Source: Clostridium sp. AF27-2AA (GTDB taxonomy: Bacteria > Bacillota > Clostridia > Lachnospirales > Lachnospiraceae). From it: 29,008 nucleotides of DNA. The notes under the pieces are model-generated. The model was not told the origin of the DNA. It worked only from the letters and a program-made list of their open reading frames with translations, and did not search any database. Where the stretch lies: NCBI RefSeq assembly GCF_003478505.1, contig NZ_QUFI01000032.1:1-29008 (forward strand). Reading direction: 5' to 3'. Below are positions 1 through 8,741 of this stretch, piece after piece (position 1 is the stretch's first letter; each line of letters opens with the position of its first letter). A program made the translations under genes and the position numbers.

Positions 1-34
1 GCCCGGACTCTTTATTAGTTCCGTCTCAATATTG

Positions 35-1345
35 TTATTTTGCGATTCGTTTGGCTTGTTTTACTGTGGCTTCGAAGAGGGTGCGGATTGCGTATACCAC
101 GGTCTGGTCGATGAGGAATCCGCAGACCAGGGAGGTGGCGATTACGAAAAGGATGGTTCCGGTAAAGGTCAGGGGATGCCGCCAGGTGATGTCGAGGTTC
201 AGGGTGTAGATGGCGAGGTGGTAGAGCACCCACCAGTGCAGGAGCAGGATGGTGAAGCTGTGTTTGCCGAGCATGGTGATGAGCGGGCTGAAACGGTGTG
301 TCTGCTCCGGTTTTTTGTGCAGAGCCAGGGCGAAGATGCCGCAGGCCATGAAGATGGAAAGTGGTGCCATGTGCACATAATAGTTGACATAACTCTGCCA
401 GTATACATAAGGGTTTACGGACAGCACTACCTTCAGGAAGGACAGGGCTGCGAGGATCCAGATCCACCGGTCGTATTTCCGGGTCTCGGGGCGGGATACC
501 CAGTAGCCGATCATGGCAATGCCGATCCACTGGGCGAAGAAGGGCAGCAGGTCGGTGGTCATAAGGGTGTAGGTTTTCAGGAACATACACACAAGAACGA
601 CGGCAGAGAGACTGGTCAGCGCCCGGTAAGGCATTGCTTCAAACATATACTGGAGAAATGGCACGGCCACATAGATGGAGAGGGTCATGTAGACCAGCCA
701 CAAAAAAGGGCAATCATCCTGGATGGAGCCGGACAGGATGCGGTGGAAGGCTTCTCTGAGTGTGTCAGCACATACCGGATTCAGCCGTCCGTTCTGCCAC
801 ATGTAAAAGAAAAAGTAGATGACTGAGGTCAGCACCACCTTGGAGAAACGCCGTTCATAGAAGGAAGCGATGCCTCCTTTTGTGCCTCTTCCGAACAGCA
901 GGGCACCGGTCAGCATGAGAAAGCAGGTGTTTCCCAGATAGAGGCAGGTGTGCAGGATGGCAGCCGGTTTCAGAAGCAGCGGTGGGATTTCCAGCAGTAA
1001 GGCCCGGGTTTCGTCAGTGATCTCCATGGATAGCTCCGGCATGGCAATACCAAGGCAGTGGAGCAGGATGACACAGAACACCGCAAAGAGACGGATATAG
1101 TCATAACGGATATCGTAGGACGGATTGCTGTTTGTAAAGCCAAGGGTGTCTGCCAGGGAAAATGGACGCTTTACATGCAGGAAAAACGCAAGAACCACCA
1201 GTGTTTCCAGAAACAGGATCTGCTTCGGATTGATGGATCCGTAGGCTTTTCTGGCACACCAGATCAGAAGTGCGGAAGCGCATATCGATATCAAAAGCCA
1301 GAACAGGAAGCTGGCATAGAGACAGGAATGTTTCTTATCATTCAT
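35..1345 (-). CDS. Acyltransferase family 3 integral membrane protein
   Basis: 436-aa polytopic membrane protein with about ten hydrophobic segments. It resembles the acyltransferase-3 family (OatA/WecH-like), which moves acyl groups such as acetyl from the cytoplasm onto extracytoplasmic glycans. The family's early signature is visible: Arg85 in YDYIRLFAVF, followed by His96 in VILLHCLGIA. The second part is a run of hydrophobic helices, and there is no C-terminal SGNH esterase domain. The ATG is preceded by AAGGAG (1351-1356 on the complement), which supports this start. It lies 75 bp downstream of the L,D-transpeptidase gene on the same strand, with a terminator between, so expression from that gene would need readthrough. 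A role in acylating wall or surface polysaccharide is inferred from family and neighbourhood; the substrate cannot be read from the sequence. Confidence 0.85.
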   Translation of the reverse strand: MNDKKHSCLYASFLFWLLISICASALLIWCARKAYGSINPKQILFLETLVVLAFFLHVKRPFSLADTLGFTNSNPSYDIRYDYIRLFAVFCVILLHCLGIAMPELSMEITDETRALLLEIPPLLLKPAAILHTCLYLGNTCFLMLTGALLFGRGTKGGIASFYERRFSKVVLTSVIYFFFYMWQNGRLNPVCADTLREAFHRILSGSIQDDCPFLWLVYMTLSIYVAVPFLQYMFEAMPYRALTSLSAVVLVCMFLKTYTLMTTDLLPFFAQWIGIAMIGYWVSRPETRKYDRWIWILAALSFLKVVLSVNPYVYWQSYVNYYVHMAPLSIFMACGIFALALHKKPEQTHRFSPLITMLGKHSFTILLLHWWVLYHLAIYTLNLDITWRHPLTFTGTILFVIATSLVCGFLIDQTVVYAIRTLFEATVKQAKRIAK

Positions 1346-1360
1346 AAAGACTCCTTATAA

Positions 1361-1406
1361 AAGAAACCCGGAACACCAGCCGCGAAGCGGCCGTTCCGGG
1401 CTTCTT
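1361..1406 (-). terminator. Rho-independent terminator after the L,D-transpeptidase gene
   Basis: A long stem is formed by 1361-1374 (AAGAAACCCGGAAC) and 1393-1406 (GTTCCGGGCTTCTT). A nested GCCGC/GCGGC stem with a GAA loop sits inside it at 1379-1391. On the minus strand it ends in TTCTTTTAT, and on the plus strand in CTTCTTTTGTTTTA, so it could work in both directions. It sits between the stop of the transpeptidase gene and the ribosome binding site of the acyltransferase gene. Confidence 0.8.
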
Positions 1407-1420
1407 TTGTTTTAAGTTAT

Positions 1421-3034
1421 TTACTGATTCTGGAACTTGGCAAGGATACGTGCGGTTTCTGCATTGATCATATCCTGCGTTACGTTCGGGTCAGTCGGAT
1501 CCCAGGTCTGCTCAAACGGGATCTCATATGCGATGGTTGGGCGTTCGAACGGTCCTGCAACGGAAGAGTTGTAAACCTGAACGGTGGTTCCCAGGGCGCA
1601 GTGATCGTAAACCCATTTGGCATCGCCGCTTACCAGGCGGATGCAGCCTGCGGAACGGGCAATCCCCATGTTGTTGTAGGTGCTGGCCCATACGGTCATC
1701 GGGTTTGCCGCATCGTAGATGATGGAGTGGATCAGGATCGGAAGTCCTGCGCCAAGGCGGGTTGCGTACTGGGTGTAAACATCATGGATCATCAGTCTCC
1801 AGCGGTATTTCTCCGGAGTCTTGAAGGTACCAACCGGGGTGTCATCACCGACGGAGGTCAGGAAGGACTTTACCGGGATGATATAGTCGTTGCCGCCATC
1901 CTGTGCGTAGATGGTCATGCAGTTTAATTCTTTGTTGATCTTGATGAGGTACGGGCCGTCACTGCCAAGCAGGGACTCCACATCACTCCACATCCTGCCG
2001 TCTTCTCCGAAGTAGTATTTCAGGCCGTCAATGTACTGCCAGCCGGTTACCGGAACGGAATCCTTGAAGTAGTAACGGTCATTGCCAATCCAGCCCCAGC
2101 CGGTGTAGCTATCACCGTTGCCGTGGATGTAGCGCATCTGGCCGTCTACATACTGGATGCCGTCTGCGTGGGCAGATACCAGTGCATTGGAAGCGTTTAA
2201 GCCGGATGCGGTATTCTTTGCGAAGAATGCAAGGCGGAAACCGGTTAAATGGAGGCCGGTGTTCATGGTGCCGACGGTCTCGCCGTTTTTGCCCCAGCCG
2301 GTCTCGGTGCCATCGCTTAACTGTGCGCAGTAGTAAATGTCGTACTGGTCGTTAACCGGGCCTGCGAAGCGGTACTGGATCGCTTCAACCGGATACCAGG
2401 CATTGCCATCGAAGGAAGTCTGCTGGCCGCCTACAGCCCAGCCGGTCCAGCCAGTGGTGGAGTTATAGGTGCGATAGCGCACATCACCGAAAATGTTCTC
2501 CAGATAGGTACAGATCGCGGTAAAACCGCCGGCCTCGGAGGAAATCTGCTGGTCGTTTAAGTATGCGCCGGACCAGTTCTTGCTGTCATTGGATAGGATC
2601 GCAGTGGTCAGACGCGGCTGGCGTAACGGAACGGAGAGTGGGCCGGTATGGTTGGCCTCGGCTTCTGCCTCGGCAGCGGCCTGTTCAGATTCCAGCTGGT
2701 TTGCCTGATCCTGGGTCAGCGCGTTGTCCTGACCGCTGGTGACATCCTGGGAACTCTCAGCAGAGGCGCTGGTTTCCGGTGCGGAAGTGGATGCCTGAGT
2801 CTGGGATGTGTTGGAACCCGGGGCTTCCGTGGAATAGGTGTGGCCATTCAGGGTGTTTTCTGTGGAAGCTGCGGTGCTTCCCGGGCCGCCTGTCTCAGCG
2901 TTCTTTTTTGTAGTGTCAATAACGCCGCTTGTTGCTGCTGTGGCCTCTGTATCCGCAAAAGCGCTGGTTACAGATCCGGCCATCATCATGCCGGCCATCA
3001 GCAGTACAAGTCCTGCTTTTGTATGTTTACGCAT
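1421..3034 (-). CDS. Secreted L,D-transpeptidase (YkuD) with ChW-like and choline-binding-type repeats
   Basis: 537-aa exported protein. Residues 1-27 are a signal peptide (basic start, hydrophobic core, AFA before D28). Residues 28-135 are a Ser/Thr/Ala/Gln/Glu-rich linker. Residues about 150-285 carry Trp/Gly patterns typical of ChW repeats (GWTGW, EAIQY, YDIYY, GWGKNGE). Residues 290-350 carry choline-binding-type repeats (YTGWGWIGNDRYYF, TGWQYIDGLKYYF). Residues 360-490 are a YkuD catalytic domain with H436 and the nucleophile C464 in SAGCIRL. Such enzymes make 3-3 cross-links in peptidoglycan or anchor proteins to it; that activity is known for the family and inferred here. AGGAGG lies just upstream of the ATG. 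The gene is divergent from the polysaccharide cluster and followed by a strong terminator. A tail of about 45 residues follows the catalytic domain. Confidence 0.92.
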   Translation of the reverse strand: MRKHTKAGLVLLMAGMMMAGSVTSAFADTEATAATSGVIDTTKKNAETGGPGSTAASTENTLNGHTYSTEAPGSNTSQTQASTSAPETSASAESSQDVTSGQDNALTQDQANQLESEQAAAEAEAEANHTGPLSVPLRQPRLTTAILSNDSKNWSGAYLNDQQISSEAGGFTAICTYLENIFGDVRYRTYNSTTGWTGWAVGGQQTSFDGNAWYPVEAIQYRFAGPVNDQYDIYYCAQLSDGTETGWGKNGETVGTMNTGLHLTGFRLAFFAKNTASGLNASNALVSAHADGIQYVDGQMRYIHGNGDSYTGWGWIGNDRYYFKDSVPVTGWQYIDGLKYYFGEDGRMWSDVESLLGSDGPYLIKINKELNCMTIYAQDGGNDYIIPVKSFLTSVGDDTPVGTFKTPEKYRWRLMIHDVYTQYATRLGAGLPILIHSIIYDAANPMTVWASTYNNMGIARSAGCIRLVSGDAKWVYDHCALGTTVQVYNSSVAGPFERPTIAYEIPFEQTWDPTDPNVTQDMINAETARILAKFQNQ

Positions 3035-3115
3035 GGTTATAAAACCTCCTGAAAATAATAAATATAATCAATCAATGCTAATCTATCATAAATAAGGTAA
3101 AAAAACCATATCTGA

Positions 3116-3144
3116 TTTACAATTTATTGGCAATCATGTAAAAT
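3116..3144 (+). promoter_or_regulatory. Sigma-A-type promoter of the polysaccharide cluster
   Basis: TTTACA at 3116-3121, a 17-bp spacer, then TAAAAT at 3139-3144. Both hexamers are close to consensus and the spacing is ideal. The predicted start near 3151 leaves a leader of about 55 nt before the first glycosyltransferase gene. The surrounding divergent intergenic region is clearly AT-richer than the genes beside it. No equally convincing promoter was found for the minus-strand transpeptidase gene. Confidence 0.6.
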
Positions 3145-3204
3145 AAAAGAGGTTGTAAATAATTTCGTAATAGAATTGTCATAGAAATGGGAAGAAAAGG
3201 AAAC

Positions 3205-4242
3205 ATGATGGAGCAGAAGGGAAAAATGGAAATGGAAGATGGAATGCAGGAACGAGTATCAGAAACAGAATACAAAAATTCCAGCATTATGGTCAGCATC
3301 TGCTGCATCACATATAATCAGGCATCTTATATCCGGGATGCACTGGAGGGCTTTGTAAACCAGAAGACGGATTTTGCCTATGAGGTTCTGATTCACGATG
3401 ATGCCTCCAACGATGGAACGGCGGACATCATCCGGGAGTACGCAGACCGTTATCCGGACCTGATCTTTCCGATTTTGCAGACCGAAAACCAGTATTCGAA
3501 GGGTCTCACCAATGTCAGCGGCACCTTCAATTTCCCGCGGGCCAGAGGAAAATATATCGCCATGTGCGAGGGAGATGATTACTGGACGGATGATCGGAAG
3601 CTACAGAAGCAGGTGGATTATCTGGAAGCGAATCCAGGCTGTTCTCTTTGCTTTCACAGCGCAAAGGTTGAGATACAGGGAAAGGCTTTGACCGAGCATG
3701 CCATGCGTCCCTACAAGGGCAGCCGCATGGTCTCCCCGGAGGAGATTATTGACAAGACATCTGGTTACCCGACGGCATCCCTGATGTTTTACCGGGAGAT
3801 GGTGGCAGATTTGCCGGATTTTTATAACAATGCCCCCATCGCGGATATTCCGCTGCAGCTCCTTTCCGCGAACCGGGGCTGGGCCTGGTATATGGATGAG
3901 CCCATGTGTGTATACAGGCTTGGGGGCGCGGCTTCCTGGACTACGCTTATGAAGCAGGGAGACTATGAGAAAAAACAGCAGGATTACGCAGAGGCTATGA
4001 CGGTTATGTACCGTGGGTTTGATACCTTTAGCGGCGGCCGGTTTCACAATACGGTGGAGCATGCCATTCATCGGCTTAAATTTTTAACCCAGGTAAATAC
4101 GAAACATTACGAAACGGTATTAAATAAGGAAAACCGGGAATTCTACCGGGAACTGAATGCAAGAACCCGGTTTTTTATCCGGTTTGAGACTTCGGCACCG
4201 AAGCTGTATGGCTGGCTGCAGAAGCAGTTTCACAGGGGATAA
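3205..4242 (+). CDS. Family 2 glycosyltransferase
   Basis: About 345 aa, cytosolic or membrane-associated. The N-terminal GT-A nucleotide-binding half is clear: VSICCITYNQASYI (about 30-43), IHDDASNDGT (63-72), and the metal-binding region CEGDDYWTD (121-129). It should transfer a sugar from a nucleotide donor onto a growing glycan, but donor and acceptor cannot be told. An in-frame ATG at 3187 has no ribosome binding site, whereas AAAAGGAA (3195-3202) precedes ATGs at 3205 and 3208, so one of those is the likelier start. It is the first gene of the plus-strand cluster, about 60 nt behind the predicted promoter, and is followed by about 100 bp without features before the flippase gene. Confidence 0.88.
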   Translation: MMEQKGKMEMEDGMQERVSETEYKNSSIMVSICCITYNQASYIRDALEGFVNQKTDFAYEVLIHDDASNDGTADIIREYADRYPDLIFPILQTENQYSKGLTNVSGTFNFPRARGKYIAMCEGDDYWTDDRKLQKQVDYLEANPGCSLCFHSAKVEIQGKALTEHAMRPYKGSRMVSPEEIIDKTSGYPTASLMFYREMVADLPDFYNNAPIADIPLQLLSANRGWAWYMDEPMCVYRLGGAASWTTLMKQGDYEKKQQDYAEAMTVMYRGFDTFSGGRFHNTVEHAIHRLKFLTQVNTKHYETVLNKENREFYRELNARTRFFIRFETSAPKLYGWLQKQFHRG

Positions 4243-4345
4243 GCGCTCTGGCTGGAACGACAGAACAAGCAGGTCTGGCGGCAGTGAATGACTGTGAACA
4301 GAAATCTGCAAAGAAACACAGAACGGGATTTGAAAGAGATTGTTT

Positions 4346-5815
4346 ATGAGTGAAACAGGAATGAAAAACAAGGTGGCGAGCGGACTGTTCTGGAAGCTTC
4401 TGGAAAACGGAGGTGCCCAGGGCATCCAGTTTGTGATCGCGATCCTTTTAGCCAGGCTGTTAACTCCGGCGGAGTACGGCGTGGTGGGGATCATCATGAT
4501 TTTTATCACCATTGCAAATGTATTTGTCCAGAGCGGCTTTTCCACGGCTCTGGTGCAGAAAAAGCAGGCTGACGAGGTGGATTTCTCATCGGTCTGCTAT
4601 TTTGAACTTGCGGCATCGGTTGTATTTTACGCACTGCTGTATCTGGTGGCACCGGTCATTGCGGAGTTTTATGCCATTCCGGTGTTAAAGCCCATTGTGC
4701 GGGTGCTTGGCATTGTGCTGTTCCCGGGGGCAGTCATCTCGGTGCAAACGGCTTATGTGTCCAGGAGCATGGAGTTTCGCGGGCTGTTTTTCTCCACGCT
4801 GGCGGCTTCGGCAATCTCCGGTGTCATCAGCATTTTTATGGCGTACCGGGGTCTGGGCGTGTGGGCCATGGTGGGGCAGCAGATCAGCTACTACATCAGT
4901 TTGATGGTCGTACTGTTTCTCACGGTTTCCTGGAAGCCGGGGCTGTGCTTTGATTTTGACCGGATTCAGACCATGTTCGCCTTTGGCTGGAAGCTTCTTT
5001 GTGCTTCCCTGCTGGATACGGTATTTAACAATCTGTATGGACTTTTGATCGGAAAGATATATAATGAAGAGTTGTTGGGCAGCTACAACCGCGGAGAGCA
5101 GTTTCCAAAACTGATCGCCACCAACCTGGGCGCAGCTATTCAGGCAGTACTGCTTCCGGCCTTTTCTGCCTGTCAGGATGACAGGGACAAGGTGCGGGAG
5201 ATGGTGCGCCGGGCCATCCGCTTAAGCTCCTTTGCGGTGATCCCGATGCTTATGGGGCTGTTTGCGGTGGCGGATACGCTGGTGCTGGCCCTGCTTGGAG
5301 AAAAATGGCTGATCTGCGTGCCATTTCTTCGCATTATGTGTGTTTCCTACTGCTTCTGGCCGATTCATATCACGAATCTGCAGGCCATCAACGCGGTAGG
5401 ACGCAGTGACATTTTCTTAAAACTGGAGCTGGTGAAGAAGGCTTTGAGCATTCTGGCCCTGCTCATTGGCATGCAGTTTAATGTGTTTATCATGGTGTGC
5501 ATCAAGGCATTTCAGGATTTCGTGTGTACCTTTGTCAACGCGGCACCGAATAAAAAGCTGCTTGGCTATGATATTGTCCATCAGTGGATGGATGTGGCAC
5601 CGCCAGCGGCATTGTCCATCGTGATGTGCGGGGCTGTTATGGTCTTTGGCGCATGGCTTCCGGCTATGTCGGTATGGCTGAAACTGGGACTGCAGATTGT
5701 CTGTGGTGCTGCGGTATACATTGTGCTGGCGGCGGCCTTCCGTCTGGAAAGCTTTTGTTTTCTGGCGGGAATGGTGAAGGAACGGCTGAAAACCTCCAAC
5801 ACAGAGGAGAATTAG
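4346..5815 (+). CDS. MOP-superfamily polysaccharide flippase (Wzx/TuaB-like)
   Basis: 489-aa inner-membrane protein with about 12-14 hydrophobic helices. The N-terminal pattern KVASGLFWKLLENGGAQGIQFVIAI followed by LLARLLTPAEYGVVG is typical of lipopolysaccharide/teichuronic acid flippases (WzxC/TuaB type) that move undecaprenyl-linked oligosaccharides to the outer face. A TTG six bases upstream is in frame, but the ATG at 4346 with GAAAGAG before it gives the usual family N-terminus. It stops three bases before the ATP-grasp gene, so the two are probably co-translated. It is one of two MOP-type transporters in this cluster. Confidence 0.9.
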   Translation: MSETGMKNKVASGLFWKLLENGGAQGIQFVIAILLARLLTPAEYGVVGIIMIFITIANVFVQSGFSTALVQKKQADEVDFSSVCYFELAASVVFYALLYLVAPVIAEFYAIPVLKPIVRVLGIVLFPGAVISVQTAYVSRSMEFRGLFFSTLAASAISGVISIFMAYRGLGVWAMVGQQISYYISLMVVLFLTVSWKPGLCFDFDRIQTMFAFGWKLLCASLLDTVFNNLYGLLIGKIYNEELLGSYNRGEQFPKLIATNLGAAIQAVLLPAFSACQDDRDKVREMVRRAIRLSSFAVIPMLMGLFAVADTLVLALLGEKWLICVPFLRIMCVSYCFWPIHITNLQAINAVGRSDIFLKLELVKKALSILALLIGMQFNVFIMVCIKAFQDFVCTFVNAAPNKKLLGYDIVHQWMDVAPPAALSIVMCGAVMVFGAWLPAMSVWLKLGLQIVCGAAVYIVLAAAFRLESFCFLAGMVKERLKTSNTEEN

Positions 5816-5818
5816 GTT

Positions 5819-6832
5819 ATGAAAAAAACAGTGATCATTACGGCCATCGGGTCGTTTTCTGCCCAGAACGTGATCTCTGCCTGCCACGCGGCAGGCATGC
5901 GGGTTGTGGGCTGCGATATTTACCCGGCAGAGTGGGTGGTGAATTCCCAGGATGTGGATGCGTTCTACAAAGCACCTTATGCCACAGACCGGGAACAGTA
6001 CCGGAATTTTATCAAAGAACTTTGTGAAAAAGAACAGGCCAGCGTACTGATGCCGCTGACCGATGTGGAGATTGATGTGCTCCAGCAGTGGAGAACGGAG
6101 CTGGTGGAAGATTTTAAAGAGCTGGGCGCGGAGGTATGGATTTCCGATGCTTTGGCGATTGCGCTTTGCCGGAATAAGGAGAAGATGGAGATGTTCTTAA
6201 GAGAGAGGGGACTCTGTCAGACGATTCCAGGAGTACGGCTTTGGGATTTAGAGAAAAAACCGGAGAAGAAACCAGGTCTTCGATATCCGCTGGTGGCCAA
6301 GCCATTCGACGGCCGGAGCAGCCAGGGCTTACACATCCTGGAGTCGGAAGCAGACCTGGAATTTCTTCTTCACACCTGCAATGAGGAGCAGAAAAAGCAG
6401 TATCTGGTGCAGCCAAAGATCGGGGGCCATGTCATTACAGTAGATGTGGTGAGAAATCCGGAAAGTGGTCAGGTCTTCTGCCTGCCGAGACGGGAACTTC
6501 TGCGTACCTTAAACGGCGCGGGAACTTCTGTCTGTGTATTCCGGAATGAGAAACTGGAACAGCAGTGCCGGAACATTGCTAAGGCCGTGGGCATCCGGGG
6601 CTGTGTGAATATGGAATTTATTGAGGCAGACCGGGACGCAGGGGCGTATTATTTCCTGGAGTGCAATCCGCGCTTTGCGGGCGGCGTGGCATTTTCCGGC
6701 GCTGCAGGCTATGATATGGCCGAGGCCCATATCCGCTGCTTTACCGGTGAAAAGCTGGATGAGATGTCCGTGACCGGTGAACAGTATATCGCAAGGCGGT
6801 ACACGGAGTACCATATGAAGGAGAAAAACTGA
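5819..6832 (+). CDS. ATP-grasp ligase (carbamoyl-phosphate-synthase-like fold)
   Basis: 337 aa. Residues 1-100 form a Rossmann-like pre-ATP-grasp domain (VIITAIGSFSAQNVISAC). Residues about 105-310 form the ATP-grasp domain, with VAKPFDGRSSQG (159-170, nucleotide-binding Lys161) and ECNPRFAGG (281-289), which supplies the Mg-binding Glu281 and Asn283. The family joins a carboxylate to an amine or thiol through an acyl phosphate. In a polysaccharide cluster it could attach an amino acid to an amino sugar, or make an acyl precursor; this is inference. Its TGA overlaps the ATG of the aminotransferase gene by one base (TGATG), which suggests translational coupling and a shared pathway. Start supported by position 3 bp after the flippase stop. 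Confidence 0.85.
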   Translation: MKKTVIITAIGSFSAQNVISACHAAGMRVVGCDIYPAEWVVNSQDVDAFYKAPYATDREQYRNFIKELCEKEQASVLMPLTDVEIDVLQQWRTELVEDFKELGAEVWISDALAIALCRNKEKMEMFLRERGLCQTIPGVRLWDLEKKPEKKPGLRYPLVAKPFDGRSSQGLHILESEADLEFLLHTCNEEQKKQYLVQPKIGGHVITVDVVRNPESGQVFCLPRRELLRTLNGAGTSVCVFRNEKLEQQCRNIAKAVGIRGCVNMEFIEADRDAGAYYFLECNPRFAGGVAFSGAAGYDMAEAHIRCFTGEKLDEMSVTGEQYIARRYTEYHMKEKN

Positions 6833-7956
6833 TGATAAAACGACATGAAGAGCCGGTTATGGTGACCCGTTCATCCCTGCCGCCTCTGGAAGAATATGTG
6901 GAAATGTTAAAGCCCATCTGGGACAGCGCCTGGCTGACCAACATGGGCGAATACCATGAAACCTTAAAGGAAAAACTGAAAACATATTTGAAAACACCGA
7001 ATCTGGAGCTGTTTGTGAATGGTCATATGGCGCTGGAGCTGACGCTGCAGGCTATGAAGCTGACGGGCGAGGTCATCACGACCCCGTTCAGCTTTGCCTC
7101 CACCACCCATGCCATCGTGCGCAACGGCCTGACTCCGGTATTCTGCGATATCAATGAGGAAGACTATACCATCGACGTGGACAAACTGGAGAGCCTGATC
7201 ACGGAGAAGACTTCCGCCATTGTTCCGGTCCATGTATACGGCAATCCCTGCGACGTGAAGCGCATTCAGGAGATTGCGGACCGCCATGGCTTAAAGGTCA
7301 TCTACGACGCGGCCCACACCTTTGGCGAGGAGATTGATGGAACCGGAATCGGCCAGTTCGGTGACGCCTCTATGTTCAGCTTCCATGCCACCAAGGTATT
7401 TCACAGCATTGAGGGCGGCGCGGTTGCTTTTCATGATCCAAAATTAAAGGATCTGCTGTACCAGCTCAAAAACTTCGGCATCACCGGATATGAGCAGGTA
7501 GAATATGTGGGCGCCAACGGAAAGATGAATGAGTTCCAGGCGGCCATGGGTCTTTGCAACCTGCGTCATGTGGATGCGGACATCGCAAAGCGAAAGGTCT
7601 TGACGGAGCGTTACCGGGAGCGCCTGGGCGGTGTGAAGGGAATCCGTCTTTGTAAGGAAAAGGAAGGCGTGCGCTACAATTACGCTTACATGCCGGTGGT
7701 GTTTGAAGGCTACGGGGCAGACCGGGATGAGATCTTTGCGGCATTGAAAGAATACAACATTTATGCGCGCAAGTATTTCTACCCGTGTATCAACGACTAC
7801 GCATGTTACCGGGAGCAATTCTCTTCGGACGATACACCGGTGGCGAAGCGGATTGCCTCGGAGGTGCTGACGCTGCCGTTATACCCGGATCTCTCCCTGG
7901 AAACGGTGGATGAGATCTGCGATATCATACTGAAATGTGGAGAAAAGACAAGATGA
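6832..7956 (+). CDS. DegT/DnrJ/EryC1/StrS-type sugar aminotransferase
   Basis: 374 aa, PLP-dependent fold type I enzyme. Visible landmarks are GHMALELTLQAMK (phosphate-binding region, about 64-76), TTPFSFASTTHAI (83-95), YDAAHTFGEEIDG (158-170, Asp159 contacting the PLP nitrogen) and FSFHATKVFHSIEGG (182-196, with Lys188 as Schiff-base lysine). The family aminates keto sugars of nucleotide-linked deoxyhexoses, usually from glutamate. Which keto sugar is used cannot be decided; a 4-amino-4,6-dideoxyhexose is plausible. It overlaps the ATP-grasp gene by one base upstream and the next glycosyltransferase gene by four (ATGA). The amino group it installs is a natural acceptor for the adjacent ligase, which is inference. 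Confidence 0.9.
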   Translation: MIKRHEEPVMVTRSSLPPLEEYVEMLKPIWDSAWLTNMGEYHETLKEKLKTYLKTPNLELFVNGHMALELTLQAMKLTGEVITTPFSFASTTHAIVRNGLTPVFCDINEEDYTIDVDKLESLITEKTSAIVPVHVYGNPCDVKRIQEIADRHGLKVIYDAAHTFGEEIDGTGIGQFGDASMFSFHATKVFHSIEGGAVAFHDPKLKDLLYQLKNFGITGYEQVEYVGANGKMNEFQAAMGLCNLRHVDADIAKRKVLTERYRERLGGVKGIRLCKEKEGVRYNYAYMPVVFEGYGADRDEIFAALKEYNIYARKYFYPCINDYACYREQFSSDDTPVAKRIASEVLTLPLYPDLSLETVDEICDIILKCGEKTR

Positions 7957-8666
7957 ACAAGGTGCTGATCGTAATTCCTGCCTACAATGAGGAAGCGAAC
8001 ATCGAGCATGTGGTGCGGGAACTGGAAGAGAAGTATCCGCAGTTTGACTATATTGTGGTCAACGATGGATCCAGAGACCGGACGGCGGCTATCTGCAGAG
8101 AACAGGGCTTCAGCCTGTTAGATCTTCCGGTGAATCTGGGGCTTGCGGGCTGCTTTCAGGCAGGCATGAAATACGCCTACTATAAAGGATATGAATATGC
8201 CATTCAGTTTGACGGTGACGGACAGCACCGCCCGGAATTCATCGAACCCATGAGAAAAAAGATGGAAGAAGGGTATGAGATCGTCATTGGAAGCCGCTTT
8301 GTGAACGCGAAAAAGGACTGGTCCATGCGTATGGTGGGAAGCCGTCTCATTGAAGCGGCTATCCGTCTGACAACCGGTGTGACAGTCAACGATCCAACCT
8401 CCGGCATGCGGATGTTCAACCGGGAGATGATCAGGGAATTTGCCCTGAATTTAAACTATGGGCCGGAACCAGATACGGTGTCTTACCTGTTAAAACAGGG
8501 AGCCAAGATCGCGGAGGTGCCGGTGCATATCGCGGAGCGGGCCGGCGGTGAGAGCTACTTAAAGCCGATGGTGGCGGTGCGGTATATGGCGCGGATGCTT
8601 CTGTCAATTTTACTGATACAAAACTTCAGGAATGGTTCAGCCATGCGCCGTGACAGACAAAAATAG
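7953..8666 (+). CDS. DPM1-like family 2 glycosyltransferase (polyprenyl-phosphate sugar synthase type)
   Basis: 237 aa with a compact GT-A domain: VLIVIPAYNEEANIEHV at the start, VVNDGSRD (35-42), NLGLAGCFQAGMKYA, the metal site FDGDGQHRPEF (86-96), IGSRF, and DPTSGMRMF. This is the pattern of dolichyl/undecaprenyl-phosphate sugar synthases, which load one sugar onto a lipid phosphate at the inner membrane face. No C-terminal GtrA-like membrane domain is present; only a short hydrophobic stretch lies near the end. The ATG at 7953 overlaps the aminotransferase stop by four bases with GGAG upstream; an ATG at 7935 is less likely. DUF2304 proteins often sit with this type of enzyme, and one lies three genes downstream. 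Confidence 0.87.
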   Translation: MNKVLIVIPAYNEEANIEHVVRELEEKYPQFDYIVVNDGSRDRTAAICREQGFSLLDLPVNLGLAGCFQAGMKYAYYKGYEYAIQFDGDGQHRPEFIEPMRKKMEEGYEIVIGSRFVNAKKDWSMRMVGSRLIEAAIRLTTGVTVNDPTSGMRMFNREMIREFALNLNYGPEPDTVSYLLKQGAKIAEVPVHIAERAGGESYLKPMVAVRYMARMLLSILLIQNFRNGSAMRRDRQK

Positions 8667-8741
8667 ACGGTACAAACAAGAAGACGGCATGGCTGAACAG
8701 GAATAATCAGAAAACATATGAACAACGGAGTATAACGAACT

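Noticed and set aside
32..826. 264-codon frame on the plus strand
   Set aside because: Antisense shadow of the minus-strand acyltransferase gene; low-complexity Gly/Asp/His composition and no ribosome binding site.
7935..7952. Upstream ATG for the DPM1-like glycosyltransferase
   Set aside because: The ATG at 7953 gives the usual family N-terminus, overlaps the previous stop as ATGA and has GGAG upstream.
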